NCBI GenBank assembly: GCA_018389105.1
Contig: JACATO010001698.1
Coordinates: 32,501 to 96,500 of the forward strand
Direction of reading: 5' to 3'
DNA: 64,000 nt
Source of the DNA: Nautilus pompilius
Taxonomy: Eukaryota > Mollusca > Cephalopoda > Nautilida > Nautilidae
The notes beneath the pieces were generated by a model. That model did no database searches, was not told the origin of the DNA, and saw nothing but the letters and a program-made list of their open reading frames with translations. The translations under genes were made by a program, and so were the position numbers. Below, piece after piece: positions 1-11,308 of this stretch. The stretch's first letter is position 1; the number at the start of each line of letters is the position of its first letter.

Positions 1-3000
1 GCTGGAAGGTATTCTGAGAGAGATGTTCCTTTTTCAGTCATTAATTTTGTGCACAGTGTATAAGTGTGGTAGGCAAAGGAACGTGATGGCGAGTACGCAA
101 GCTTATCGCACGTGCTAGACCGGATTCGGATCCGAGAATTGTGCTGGCCACAAGAGATGGCTCAAATCTTTACCATGTTTCTCAAATCATGAAAATACAA
201 TGTGGGCAGGTGTATGACAGCATTTCTTTCTTGGCAGTAGCTCTTTCGACCAGGATATACATGAAGCATCGTTGGATGCATTTGATCAAAGACGATGCTG
301 AGGTAAACTTTGGAATTCATTTAGCCTTTTAAGGAGACCAAAGGGCCAAGGTCAGACCGTGCCACCTTCTGACAGTCTGCTCTGGTCCAGCGTCTGAGCT
401 CTTTACACCCCGCAGGGCTTTCGTAACTGATCAGCCTACTCCCATAGTCCACGTGTCGTGCTGTTCTTCATAAGGTATGGCCCGGGATGGGTGTGGGTTT
501 CCTCGAATGGGCTGCTGTCCCTGTCAGTTGATGGCGGCTGGTCTAACTGCCTTCCCTCTCTTTCTGTCACTACATGCTTACAGCTACAATCTTTATCTTT
601 TGGCTTGTTTTATACGTTTGAATGACCCATAAAACCGACTTGGCCGTTGTGGCCCCCTACAGAACGCCGTAACGTCTTTGCCTTCCCCCACATCTGTTAA
701 ATTGACTACAAACGAGCCTGTCCAAGTCATTTGTAGAGTTGCAGAGATCACGTGTCACATCACGTGGTCAGCTTTATTTCCATCTGCATCTCAAGCGAGG
801 CCCATGTCCGAATAAAACATTTATATCCTAATAAAGTGGCCCAACCACTGTATATACACAATACTTAAAGTAAACCTCTCCTAAACGTTTTGGAGTCTAA
901 CATCACTGTCATTTAAAAAAAAGAGGGCAAAAGTAAAAAAAAAAACAACATTTTTAAAGATTTTTTACATGATCGAAAACGGAGAACGTCAGAAACGTTC
1001 CGGGTAAACTCTGTACATCAAGGGTGACATTTTACAGCCTCCCCCCTCTCTAACACAGTTGTCATTAATACGATTTATCTAGCAGAACCAGTATTTGTAC
1101 AGAGTTATTTCTAACGATATACTAAACCGCAATTTGCTGGTTTTTTTTTTTTTTTTTTACGGGTTAATTTATGCTGATTGTTAGTAGAGAAGTTCTTCCG
1201 TAAGCCAGGTTTAATGCACTGGCAGGTTGAGATGGCGCCACTTGTTGTTCTAAGCGAATTCAAGACGGAGTGGGAGCCAGCTGTGTCGGCCGGACGTTAC
1301 TCCAGCCATGGGGACAGTCTTCATAAGTAATTTTAAACAAATTTATGCCTCTAAACAACAAGCCATTAAAAACCAAAAAAAAAAAATTAAAGAAAACTTG
1401 ACAATGCATTCAAAATAAAATTTAACAATTCAAAAATAACGTCTCCTCTAAGCCAGTCACACTTTACATTACGTAATGCTGTCGTTAGAACCTATACAAA
1501 ACTAAATGTCGTGGATAATACCTTTTCCAAAATTAACAAAAAATAACAGTATAGTAATGAGTCCTAATTACGCCTCAGGTGTTTTATGAAAACTGTACGC
1601 GACATTGAGAGTAACATTCCTTGTACAGTCAGATGGCAGGCTGCGGTGGCTTCACGGTGAACGTTGATAGAGCCAGTCATGGCTGTATGCTCTACTTCAT
1701 ATTACAGCAACGGATGCTATTGGCCAAGTGAAACCGGTCATTAGCCTCTTCTCAGCTTTATCCCATCACGGTGCCGTTGTAGCGGCTGACAGGCTGAGAC
1801 CGAGGTACCCCGCTTTGGGTTACAAATATTCTAATTCATAATATGAACATAAAGTTCCAGAACATTTCAGTAAATTTTAACCTTTCGCTTTTTTAATGAG
1901 GTAGAGAAATGATGTGGGATACAGAGGCGTTTTGTAATAGGAAAAGCGATGACGGTTTTCCCTGTGTTCAGAATCGATACAGTTTGGTGGCCCAGAATCT
2001 AGTTTGTTTATTTTGCCCCTTAAGTCGTATTTTACACGGTCAGACGTTTTGAAGGAAAGTTAAGAGAAAATTCTGTCGAAAGTCAGAAAGAAGCATTGGA
2101 AAAGTAAAATCGACGTTAACAGTTGTATTTAGGCCACTACCAGTTAATTTAGATCAACATACGAACTTCAGACAGTCCATTTGTTGTGGCATTAGTGTGT
2201 AGGCTGGCAACTGGAAGTTTACTTATTAGTCCCTTTAGCTTAATTAAGGCTTCGGGGAAGAAATGCTGCATTATTACAATTCTTAAACTGATTCATGCTG
2301 TCATCACTAACCAGCTCACATTTTCTAACACCAGTTTGTGCTGGAACTTTTAGTCATGCTGTAATTATGAAGCTGCAGTATTGGTACATGAAACATTTTG
2401 AAAACCTTTATTCACCTCGACTGTATCTTAAAAATAAGAAAGTTCGCTCCAGGTCAACGTATCGGACGTCCGACGCCATTGATTTCTGCGCATCGAAGCT
2501 AAGCAACACACGGTCTTTCTCTTGTTTTAACGCATCGCATCTGCTACTTGCAAGTAACACGGTCACTTCTGAAGGGCAGGGTAGTTCTGACAGATTCTCT
2601 TCGATTAGTATGCTGACCGAGATCACCCTATCTGGCCAGTAGTGTCGCGCTTCGGCAGTTTCAGTACACATGTATGTATGTATGTAATTATGCATGTGTT
2701 GTGTACACAGGTGTGGATGACTGAACGTATTCAAGTGTTGAAAAGGCAGATAACTGTTTTTGGGGGGAATTTTACTGAGATCATAATTCTGAACGCTCCT
2801 CTGTGTGTGTGTAGATGTATGCATTATCTCACCAAAAACAACAGTCCGATGAACCATGTTTCAGAACATAATTGTTAAATTGCTTTATCTTCAAGGCTTT
2901 TGCATAATTAAGGACACAGCAGGCTATGCAATGAATATTAATCTTGATCCATTCCAGAAGCACAATGTTATCGTGTTCTTCACATATTGCTTCTTAGAAA

Positions 3001-3100
3001 TAATTTGAAAAAACATTTACCTTACCCGATACGTTTATAAAAATGGTGATTGTTTAGTTCCTTCTGACTGCTGTTGCTTTGTTTGAGAGACGGGAAATTG
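1..3100. other. Non-coding, no recognisable gene
   Basis: Unique sequence of mixed composition. Homopolymer T runs (for example near 1140-1159) and A-rich patches near 900-960 and 1370-1420 are visible. Short open frames of 60-150 codons exist, including overlapping frames on both strands at 2295-2857, but none has a recognisable motif, biased composition or a convincing exon structure. I see no RNA gene and no element termini. Confidence 0.6.
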
Positions 3101-3117
3101 CGCGAGTAACTCGGAGT

Positions 3118-3260
3118 AGCCTGGGAGTCCACTGGCTCAGCCATGGACGTGAAGAACCAAATACAGGGTGGGAAGATAGTTCGCTGGTTCGAAATTCCAA
3201 ACCAGCCCCTTTCTTGACAGGTAGCCGATTAAATGCTGATTGATTGGCCAAATAGCAGGT
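3118..3260 (+). repeat. Possible tRNA-derived SINE head
   Basis: A box-like TGGCTCAGCCATGG lies at 3133-3146 and a B box-like GGTTCGAAATTCC at 3186-3198, about 40 bases apart as in RNA polymerase III internal promoters. The B box sits in a small hairpin (GCTGG/CCAGC), like a TpsiC arm. The rest does not fold into a good tRNA, so this is a SINE head or a decayed tRNA pseudogene rather than a working tRNA. The body and 3' end cannot be delimited and no second copy was found in the window. Confidence 0.35.
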
Positions 3261-3299
3261 GGGAAGATGTTGCTGCCAGTGTATTGTGCAGCCCAGGAT

Positions 3300-4287
3300 C
3301 GTTTTGGTGGAAACGTCGTGAGGGAGAAGACAATAGATGGAAAAATTTGGTCTTTGCTTAAGGGCGTCTGACTGATCAGAGGTCTCTAGAACACATTAGG
3401 AGACCAATAACCCTGCCCCCCTTTTTTAAATCTACAAATAGCTCCAGATTTTATGTTCTCGGACGGCAACGACAGGCAACACAGGGCTGGACTCATCACT
3501 GCCTTACTTAGGGTCAAAATACGTCACCTCGACCTGACTACCGACCTCTCAGGATTCGTAAACTTCCACCCATCGAACATCTGAGACGACCGTGATAAAT
3601 GCGTAAGGTGCCCAAACCTCCGACAGAGCCTACGCCATCTAGCCATGGCCTTGACCTATGAGTGGCCAGCACTATCAGATTGGATGGTCGGATGCCTCTA
3701 CGCCAGTCATATCGCAATTTTCGCTCGTAGGAGACCGATAGCAATCGTAAACTCATCCCGCCATTAACATCCAATGGCTATGGAATAAATTATTTTCTAT
3801 AACCAATGATTACGGGGAATTAAGTACGAAATTAATGTTTGTGCATAGCAGTGAGAATAGTTTTCCACTGTTGCAGATACGATATTTAACACAAGTGAAC
3901 GTGTTGCAGTACCTTCATCAGGTAAACTTTCGTTAACTCTTCACGTACCAAAAAAAAACAAAAACACGTGAGATACATAGACTACAGATCATGACGCGTA
4001 CATGGGGCATCACGCGTCAGGCTCGAGCATTAGCTTAGTCGGTACAAAGAGGCAAAAGGTTAAGTGGATGTGATTGATGGAAATGCGCAGGGAAGACAAA
4101 CTAACGGCCGCCTGTGCTGGTATCGTTCGCTAACATTTTTTTTTAATCAAAAGAAAAATGAAACAATAAATTTTAAGATCAAAACTCGTTTGTCGAATAC
4201 AAAAAAAAGAAAAATAAGAAACTCTACAGAGAAAACTGGAAACCCACTAAAAGTTCTCGTAAACAGATGGAGGTTGTAGCTCCAAAC

Positions 4288-4290
<3 letters not shown>
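3300..4290. other. Non-coding, nothing recognised
   Basis: Unique sequence with short chance frames only. Approaching 4290 it becomes A-rich (4130-4215) before the GA array starts. Confidence 0.55.
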
Positions 4291-4292
<2 letters not shown>

Positions 4293-4353
<61 letters not shown>

Positions 4354-4452
4354 GAGAGAGAGATGGGGAGAGCGATGGAGAGAGAGATGGAGAGAGAGAG
4401 ATAGAGAGAGAGAGATGGAGAGAGAGAGAGAGATGGAGAGAGATGTGAGAGA

Positions 4453-4486
<34 letters not shown>

Positions 4487-4489
4487 TGG

Positions 4490-4525
<36 letters not shown>

Positions 4526-4626
4526 TGGAGAGAGAGAGATAGAGAGAGAGAGATGGAGAGAGAGAGAGAGATGGAGAGAGATGTGAGAGAGAGAGAGAGA
4601 GACAGAGAGAGAGCGAGAGAGAGATG

Positions 4627-4662
<36 letters not shown>

Positions 4663-4684
4663 AGAAGGAGAGAGAGAGATGGAT
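4293..4684. repeat. (GA)n array with GATGGAGA/GATGTGAG interruptions
   Basis: Nearly pure GA microsatellite of about 390 bases, interrupted by ATGG, ATAG, ATGTG and ACAG. The interruptions recur in the same order: the single GATGTG block at 4442 reappears at 4580, a period of 138 bases. The array therefore grew at least once by duplicating a segment of about 138 bp, not only by single-repeat slippage. Long open frames across it (Arg/Glu-rich on the plus strand, Ser/Leu-rich on the minus strand) are products of the repeat. Confidence 0.95.
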
Positions 4685-4689
4685 GGGGC

Positions 4690-6050
4690 CTGACCAAATC
4701 AGAAATGTCGCCCTACGTTGATCGATGGAGCGATACGTGGCCTGGTGGGTATAATGGGTCTGTCAAAATCTGGCTAAAAATCGGTTATTTTTAATTAAAT
4801 GTACTGCAGCACAGCAGATAAAAATCTCAAAAAGAAAAGTACCAAAGAGGAAAAGTAATCCGAAGGTTGTCTGAGGACAGGTGAGATCGGTGAAGCGAGG
4901 CTCAGAGTTAATGTAAAAGATCGTGTCTGGAAAAGACACGACACGACTCAGTGATCCGGTAAAGCGAAGCCAGAGCAGAACTGGCACTGCGCTGATACAT
5001 ATCGAGTACGATACCTACAAAGAAAGTATTCAGGTTGATTTGATAAAAGTTTCGCGCCTAAGCTAGAGGTTAGAGGTTCCTTTAATGTAGGCTGAACCAA
5101 TCTTCAGTCAGACTTGATTATATAAGCTATATAATTATCTTAAATACGCTGGTTACACTCTGTTAAAACACTTCTGATTATATAATAGATGCAGTATTCT
5201 GTCATAGTAATTTGGCCATACTATAAACGAAGTCACGTGACCACAATTTAAATAGCTTAGGTTTGATTATATATTAGACACCTAGGTGGGTATATAAGCA
5301 GCGTACAATGTCACTCTGACGAAAACAGGCGTAAAGCGGTCTGTGTTAAGTATGGAGGCGGGAGTGGAGTGTCATGGTGTGGGCTGTTATCTGCTAATAT
5401 GGTGGAAAGATGGCTTTTGTCAAACAAAAGCCCTCTCGATTCTGCCGGGTACATTTCCATTTTAAAATCCTCTGTCATTGTACCGAAAAACCTCTTCAGG
5501 ATGAAGGCGCCTGATAGAGTATCTGGATGGATCGATAGCTGAGAGAAACTCATCCACGTCCCAACATTATTATGAAATCAAAAGAATAAATTAATTAACG
5601 AGAAGTTCCGTTAATGGTGACAATATTCACTCATCTAAAAAAATCGTACCGATAGTCATTTTTTCTTAGAGGAATCCGTCAGGTAAGCGGTGATGGTCTG
5701 CTCTATGACTTCCTGTAACTGCAGCAGAATCTCGATTATCTATTTACCAAGCAGAACTTAATCCAACCCGTGACGCTTGTCTGTTCAGTTTTTCACAAGT
5801 CTGTCTGTACACGACAAATCGTTGGTGTGCTTCAGCAGTTTGAGCTGATTACACCTTTTGTGAAACGTAACAAAACTGGGTTTTCTCGCTTGAACAGATA
5901 ATATAGAAAGTGAAGTTAGCAAAATTAACTGCACAGGTAAGAAACTGCGAATAACAAAGGGAAAGTGAAAGGTTTCGCAGGTAAAACCCAAGTCAAGCAG
6001 AAGCAGCAAATCTGGACAGACGATCAGCCTGACAATACTTTATACTGACG
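4690..6050. other. Non-coding, nothing recognised
   Basis: Unique sequence. It contains a compact perfect hairpin near 4921-4940 (CGTGTCT / AGACACG). A 74-codon minus-strand frame (4763-4987) has a hydrophobic stretch but no family resemblance. No gene is supported. Confidence 0.5.
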
Positions 6051-6099
6051 TTTCGTAAAGAAAAAAATCTTACCATTGGAACCGAATTCTGAACCGAAT

Positions 6100-7440
6100 T
6101 TTCGTTAGTTTCTCCGCCGTGAAGCGGATTTCTGGATAGCAAGAAAAAAATTCAGATGCATCAAGGGATCAGGTAACTCACCAACCAGGATGGGAAACTC
6201 TTCGAGAGCAGTGGTGCTACTGCGCTAAGTTCAAAGTTATTGTTATGGAAATACCTGCTCTCTCACAACCAGGTGTATAACTGTGATGAAACAGGACTAT
6301 ACCGAAAATTTCTTTCCAAGACTTTGGCAGTTAGGTACGAGCATACTGCCCCTGGATACAAGTAATCCAAAGAATGCTTAATGATCTTGGCATGCACTAC
6401 TGCAAATGGCTCGTATAAGAAGTTGACAGTTGTTTGAAGATTAAAAAAAAATTCCTCCAGCCCCGAAAAGCAGTAATAGAACTGTGTTCAAGACCTGGTC
6501 TGATGAAAACCTTGTGCCGGATGTCCAGAAACAAAAACGATCACAAACGTTCGATGAAACATTGTTACTTTTAGACAAAGTGTTTGCTCAACCAGATGAC
6601 AAAGGGATGATACCAAAAGATATCCGTGATCTGTTCTTTCCTCGCTTTGTGGATCCCATTATACATATCACCCACTGATCAACAAGATGTTGTGGAGAGT
6701 CTTTAGTGTCGATTTCGCCGAGTACTGCTGAAGAAGCAGATTCAGGAAGCATCGTAAAAACCAATGATGCCTTTTTACAGCACTGATGACGAGAGTGGAA
6801 AGGCGTCGAACGAGAACACTGTAGCGCAGCCTCGGTGGTTCTGTGGTCCAAAAGATTAACCGAAAGGGAGCAATCCAATACAGTAAGTGATAAGAGTAAT
6901 ATAACAAAGGATCTTGTTTAGGTTTTTGAGCCAGATTCCGGGATGCCGTAAACAGCTGTTAAAGATCTAGTCTGGTAAATTTAGACAGACGAAGAATGTG
7001 GGTCTGGTGAGAACGATGCTGCTGTCAGCGATGAAACGAGTGACGCTTCTAGTCTTTCTAGAACTGAGATTATGCGGGTAATTAATTGGGTAGTGTGCAT
7101 GCATCTCTTTTTCTACTTTGGCTGAAACAGAGTGGGTACAATTTCTCTTCATTTGCTTGTATTCCGTGGACTTACTGGACATATCCCCTTTGAACTTATA
7201 TGCTTATGACCCCCTTTCACCTCTGAATATATATCAAGATCCACTCTACAGAATTGTAGGTTTTTGACTCCCTTAAAGAGTAATTGTAAATAGTCGGACC
7301 GGCGAGAGGAAGCTGAAGCAACGCAACTGTTATTGCTCAAGCGCATGCATAATCTTGGAGCTCGTCAATAGAAAGGTCTCGAGCAACGAAAGGCTAAACG
7401 TTTTAAAGCGATTGGTCAATTGATCAATAGTTCACATTAG
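6100..7440 (+). pseudogene. Decayed jerky/Tigger-like (pogo superfamily) transposase
   Basis: Fragments in several plus-strand frames line up in the order expected for a jerky/Tigger DDE transposase of the Tc1-mariner/pogo group, which cuts and pastes DNA in the nucleus. The clearest block, at 6273-6380, reads VYNCDETGLYRK and then TAPGYK (after a stop) SKE, matching the family segment with the first catalytic aspartate (codon 6285-6287). A second block at 6484-6678 holds LLLLDK..., equivalent to the LLLDNAPSHP segment (second aspartate at 6574-6576), followed by a degraded 'FLPPNVTSLIQP' region. After a frame change at about 6676 come DQQDVVESL, then after a stop FRRVLLKKQIQEAS, which fit the helix after that motif. 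A basic tail near 7320-7420 resembles the family C-terminus. At least four stops or frameshifts make it non-functional. The N-terminal CENP-B-like DNA-binding part is not clearly readable, and no terminal inverted repeats were found. Confidence 0.75.
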
Positions 7441-7449
7441 TAGCAGCAT

Positions 7450-8650
7450 TGATATATTTAGTAATGGTAGTGGTTTCAATGATAGACTGAATAGTGATGG
7501 TGGTAGCGGTATTAGCATATTTAGACACTGTAGTAGCAATAGGATTAATGCTACTATTTCGGTCGGAGTAACTGGCCTGATGCTTTTTTGGTTGTTCTGT
7601 ACAAACAGAAAGCTGTCTGGAAATGTTCTGTTATAGATGATTAACTTCAAACATATTCCATAACGGCTTCAAAAAATACGGCGCTCCAGGCACCAGTTGC
7701 AGGCGTTGTTCTGTTGATTAAATGCCACTGCAGAGAAAACGGTACGAAAGTCAAAGTTGACCTCTCCCTTCTGTGTTACAAGAAACTTCGCCGTCATTTA
7801 AAGTAAACCGGTTTTGGCCAGTGCGCCATAGAGAACCAGAAGATAAAAGAGCAAGGTGAGGCGATCTGTCAGAGATGTGGGACTTTAATAAGTGGGCGTG
7901 GAGACGACTGGGCCACGCCCACTTCGGCGGAACCGTCCCAGACTATGACGCGGATAAAAGTTGAGAGATAAACTGCAAACAGAATTTGTGTAAGAATTCC
8001 TCGAAACCTACGGGTAAATTCTCGGCTCCCCTAACCTTTTTGATAGTTTATAGATGCCGAGCTCAGAAGAAGTTCTAGGTATGGGGTGTGAAAACGATAA
8101 ATATGTTCTTCCACTTTACGCCTCGTTGGGGAGATTCTGCCTTTTCATCTCGAAATCCAAACAAGCAGAGTAGGGAGTTCTTGTTTGTATACCTCGCTGA
8201 AAGCCAGTCAGGGTTTAAAGGCTCATCAAAGAAGTGTTCTTGCCTGGTTGTTGTTTGAGCGGCAGGTCGCGCCAGCTAGAACCACAAATTCCTTTTATAA
8301 AAAATTAATTAATTTAAACAAATGAAATGCTAAAAATACAAGAAGTTCCTTCAGAGCTAATGATTTCAGCAGATATCCATGCTGGAAGATCTTGTAATTG
8401 TTGGATATTAGATAAAGGATAATGCGCGAATATATATATATATAATATTAGAAATAATCATGAAAACAGAGAAAAAAAAACTAGATATAAAAGGAAATAA
8501 CAAATGATAGAATTACTCTTCAAGTGCAAAAATGAAAAGCTCCATTAGTAAAGTCACGTGTTGATATACTGCACTCTGATTGGTTGTCGTGCAGACAACC
8601 AGAAAGTGCTAACTCTGCAGAAGGATTATAAAAGTACATAGAGACAGTGA
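7450..8650. other. Non-coding, with one strong hairpin
   Basis: Unique sequence with a short TA run at 8431-8445. A palindrome at 7892-7922 has arms GTGGGCGTGG and CCACGCCCAC around an 11-base loop. Nothing else is recognised. Confidence 0.5.
7892..7922. repeat. Perfect 10-bp inverted repeat (hairpin)
   Basis: Arms GTGGGCGTGG (7892-7901) and CCACGCCCAC (7913-7922) are perfectly complementary, separated by 11 bases. The arms are much more GC-rich than the flanks. Each arm carries a GGGCG/CGCCC box like those bound by Sp/KLF zinc fingers. The role is unknown: it could be a promoter element, the tip of a foldback element, or chance. Confidence 0.7.
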
Positions 8651-8673
8651 TAGCATAGTAGTCTAGTGAATAC

Positions 8674-9120
8674 CATGGCGCTTAGGAAGAAATTATCACA
8701 TGAAAAGCGTACAAAATCAGTCTCATATGGCTGATTGCAGCCCGGCTTTTCGTGGATAATTACAAATGTGTTGGGTATTTGCATAAAATAAGGGATATAA
8801 TTACCGCCGGCAGATACAGGCAGGTTATCATATATCATGCCAGGAATACATCTGGGCGGAAGGTTCATCTTTCCACGTGACAATGACCGCAGGCATGCGG
8901 ATACTATCTGGAACGTAGAGAGGCTGATGGAACACTCGCACGAGATGCCTTCTTGGCCTGCGCAAAGTCTTGATGCGAGCATCACCGACGCTATATGGCT
9001 ACTGAGAAGGTCTTACGCCAATCAAACCCCTTAGACGAATCTTGGAATGTTCTGCAGGAGATTTTAAAGCATTTCGCAGTCACACATCGATAACGTGTGT
9101 GTGTGGGAACATGAAAACGA
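8674..9120 (+). pseudogene. Tc1/mariner transposase remnant, C-terminal end, internally deleted
   Basis: The frame starting at 8837 reads FIFPRDNDRRHADTIW and, further on, WPAQSLDASITDAIWLLRR. These match the two conserved C-terminal blocks of Tc1-family transposases (IFQQDNxRPH and WPAQSPDLNPIExLWxxL), with correct spacing. The second catalytic aspartate is kept. The third catalytic residue (E/D in DLNPIE) is altered: the block reads LDASITDA. After 9034 the frame is stopped, and sequence in other frames may carry the tail. A basic start-like stretch beginning with ATG at 8674 (MALRKKLSHEKRT) could be the N-terminus, which would mean most of the middle is missing. Terminal inverted repeats were not found. 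Confidence 0.65.
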
Positions 9121-9129
9121 GGTGTCGTA

Positions 9130-9750
9130 TTTTATATAAAGCAAACGACACACGTCCCATATACTAATGCACTGAAAAACGTATTAATTCTGGGTTTTTT
9201 AAAAAAATTTCCCCTAATAATGCATCGAGTATGGATTATATACGTCTCTCGGTCGCAATCACTCCTTATTTGTGCATATATTCTGCGTGTGCTTCCATAA
9301 TTGCTTACAACACTGTACACGAGAGACTGGCCTCCCCGTGTATATTTCTATACTGTCTGTTCACCTCCTCATAAAGGGCCCTACTTTTTATATTAAAAAA
9401 AGATTCCTTAAACGACATGACATGTCAAAAAAGAAGACCCGCCGAAAGGGCAGAGCCGTCTTCGGTTTCCCGCTGGGAAGAGGTTTCGGTTTTTACCTGT
9501 CCTTCTTCGACTGATACTTGTAGTCCCCGTCATGTGCGCGGAGGGTTTTGGACCGCCTCACTCGCCGGACGAACTGCGCGAATAAAAGAAAAGTCAGCTT
9601 TAAAAATGGCGTGCAAGCTGATAACGTCCAGTATTCTGGCACTGTCCTAAACCAGAGATCTTCTGATGTCTCTAACTCACCAGATGCAACAAATGCATTC
9701 TCACTTCAACCCTAACCGCCGAAGTCACGAGAATCCATCTTTACATTGTA
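9130..9750. other. Non-coding, nothing recognised
   Basis: Two overlapping short frames (9272-9650) are open in a GC-richer patch but have no recognisable motif. Confidence 0.5.
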
Positions 9751-9752
9751 TT

Positions 9753-9783
9753 TACAGTGAGTCAAAAAGTATTTAGCCACCTC
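9753..9783 (+). repeat. Left terminal inverted repeat of the Tc1/mariner-like element
   Basis: Begins at a TA dinucleotide (9753-9754), then CAGTGAGTCAAAAAGTA, and runs to CCACCTC. It pairs with 10861-10892. Confidence 0.75.
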
Positions 9784-10860
9784 TGACTGTCAGCTTATTT
9801 TACAGAGATATTTGGCGAAATTTATTTAATTTCCTTTGTAGTTTGAGAGGATGTTTTTCCTGCATAAAAATGCAATAGGAAAATTATTGTGGATATATCC
9901 ACTTTCATATGTTAACTTTACATTGTTCATTGCTGCTAACTAAATATTCAATATTGATATATATATATATGGTCATATCCACACACATTGATATTAGTAT
10001 AATCATGTTTAACCTTAATAACAGTTTTCGAAAACTAAATTTGTAAATATTCGGTGGAGGCCGATCTCCATTCTTTGACAATCCTAGGCTGTCACTGACT
10101 TGTTGGTGTTAAGCTCTCTCTTACTTTTGCATGGTTTTGGGGTTCGCCTGAAATCAATGTCTTGGTGTAAAATATAATGTCCAACCAACAGTTTCCTTAC
10201 TAATGGAAGCATCTACTTTTTAGTGTTTCTTTCCATAATTATTCTAATTGAACAAATTCCTTTAAAACTGCAAATCTCCGCAAAGAGTTATGCAGTTTAT
10301 TTATCACTGTCTTAGGACTAATAGTGGGTTCTCCTCTCTGCAGATGGGTGACAGTTTGCTTACTGACATTTTGTTTTCCTTTATTAATCTTCTTCTAGAC
10401 TTTCTTAAATGAACATTTGTTTATTAATCAAATTTGTATTTTCTCTAAACTTCACAACAATACAGCTAAATATCGAGTTAAGTAACTGCAATGTTACACT
10501 CACTGTTTTGTTTTCGATTCCTTGTCGTAGTTCTTGCCTTAAGGACATCTTTTGATCATCGACAGGAACTCAGCCGTCCGGGACATCTCGCCATACAAGA
10601 TGACTTTTACTTTGGGAAAAAATGTTCTCAACGATTCTTCGACAGCCATCGTCTTTGGCTGCTCTCTCATCAAGTAGGCCGTGCTTCCTTGTTTCCTTTT
10701 GTTGGAGAGTAAACAGACCGCACTGGAATTACTTTCGCCATAGCTTCTAAACAACAGAAATTGCTTATGGGCATTAATTTAACCTGAGTGCACTTGGTGC
10801 CTTACCTTTAGGTGGTCACTCAAATTTTAACATATCTGTTGTCTGCTGACTGATAACTTT

Positions 10861-10892
10861 GAGGTGCTCAGATACACTTTTGATTCACTCTA
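10861..10892 (-). repeat. Right terminal inverted repeat of the Tc1/mariner-like element
   Basis: Reading the minus strand inward from 10892 gives TAGAGTGAATCAAAAGTG and then a match to the left repeat as far as CACCTC. It is imperfect, as expected for an old copy. Confidence 0.72.
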
Positions 10893-11092
10893 CATTACAT
10901 TAAATACGAAGGTTATTAAATATTATAATTCTAACAAAGACATCTTTGGGCTTTTAGTATTTATTTATGTCGTTCGTTAAATATGAAGTAATAAAATAAT
11001 GAGTCATTTTCGTCTAATATCTTTTAAAAAATTGAATTTCAAACTACTGAATTTTAGTAGAAACTAGTTACGTATTAAAGTGAATACCATTT

Positions 11093-11094
11093 CT

Positions 11095-11189
<95 letters not shown>

Positions 11190-11308
11190 AGAGAAGAGAA
11201 GAGAGGAGGAGACTGAGAGAGAGATGGAGAGAGAGAAGAGAGAGAGAGAGAGAGAAACTGAGAGAGATGGAGAGAGAGGAGAGAGAGGAGCAGAGGAGAT
11301 AGAGAGAG
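11093..11308. repeat. (GA)n microsatellite
   Basis: GA dinucleotides with GGA, ATGG and ACTGA interruptions. The Glu/Arg open frame across it is a translation of the repeat. Confidence 0.95.

Larger units (their letters stand above)
9753..10892 (-). mobile_element. Decayed Tc1/mariner-like element with both terminal inverted repeats
   Basis: The left end, TACAGTGAGTCAAAAAGT at 9753-9770, has the start typical of Tc1/mariner elements ('TACAGTGxGTCAAAAAGTATTTAGxCACC'). The right end at 10861-10892 is its imperfect inverted copy: gaggtg, then gatacacttttgattcac, then tcTA. About 24 of 32 bases match with two small gaps. Both ends abut TA, the target dinucleotide of this superfamily. The length of 1.14 kb fits a degenerate autonomous element. 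Minus-strand reading of the interior gives only scattered helix-turn-helix-like coding traces (around 10280-10400, VSKQTVTHLQRGEP) with several stops, so the transposase is dead. The family is assigned from the termini, not the protein. Confidence 0.72.

Noticed and set aside
3120..3260. Functional tRNA gene
   Set aside because: Acceptor and anticodon arms do not form, the B box has an extra base, and no terminator-adjacent fold is seen.
4224..4697. 157-codon Ser/Leu-rich minus-strand frame and 92-codon Arg/Glu-rich plus-strand frame
   Set aside because: Simple products of the GA repeat.
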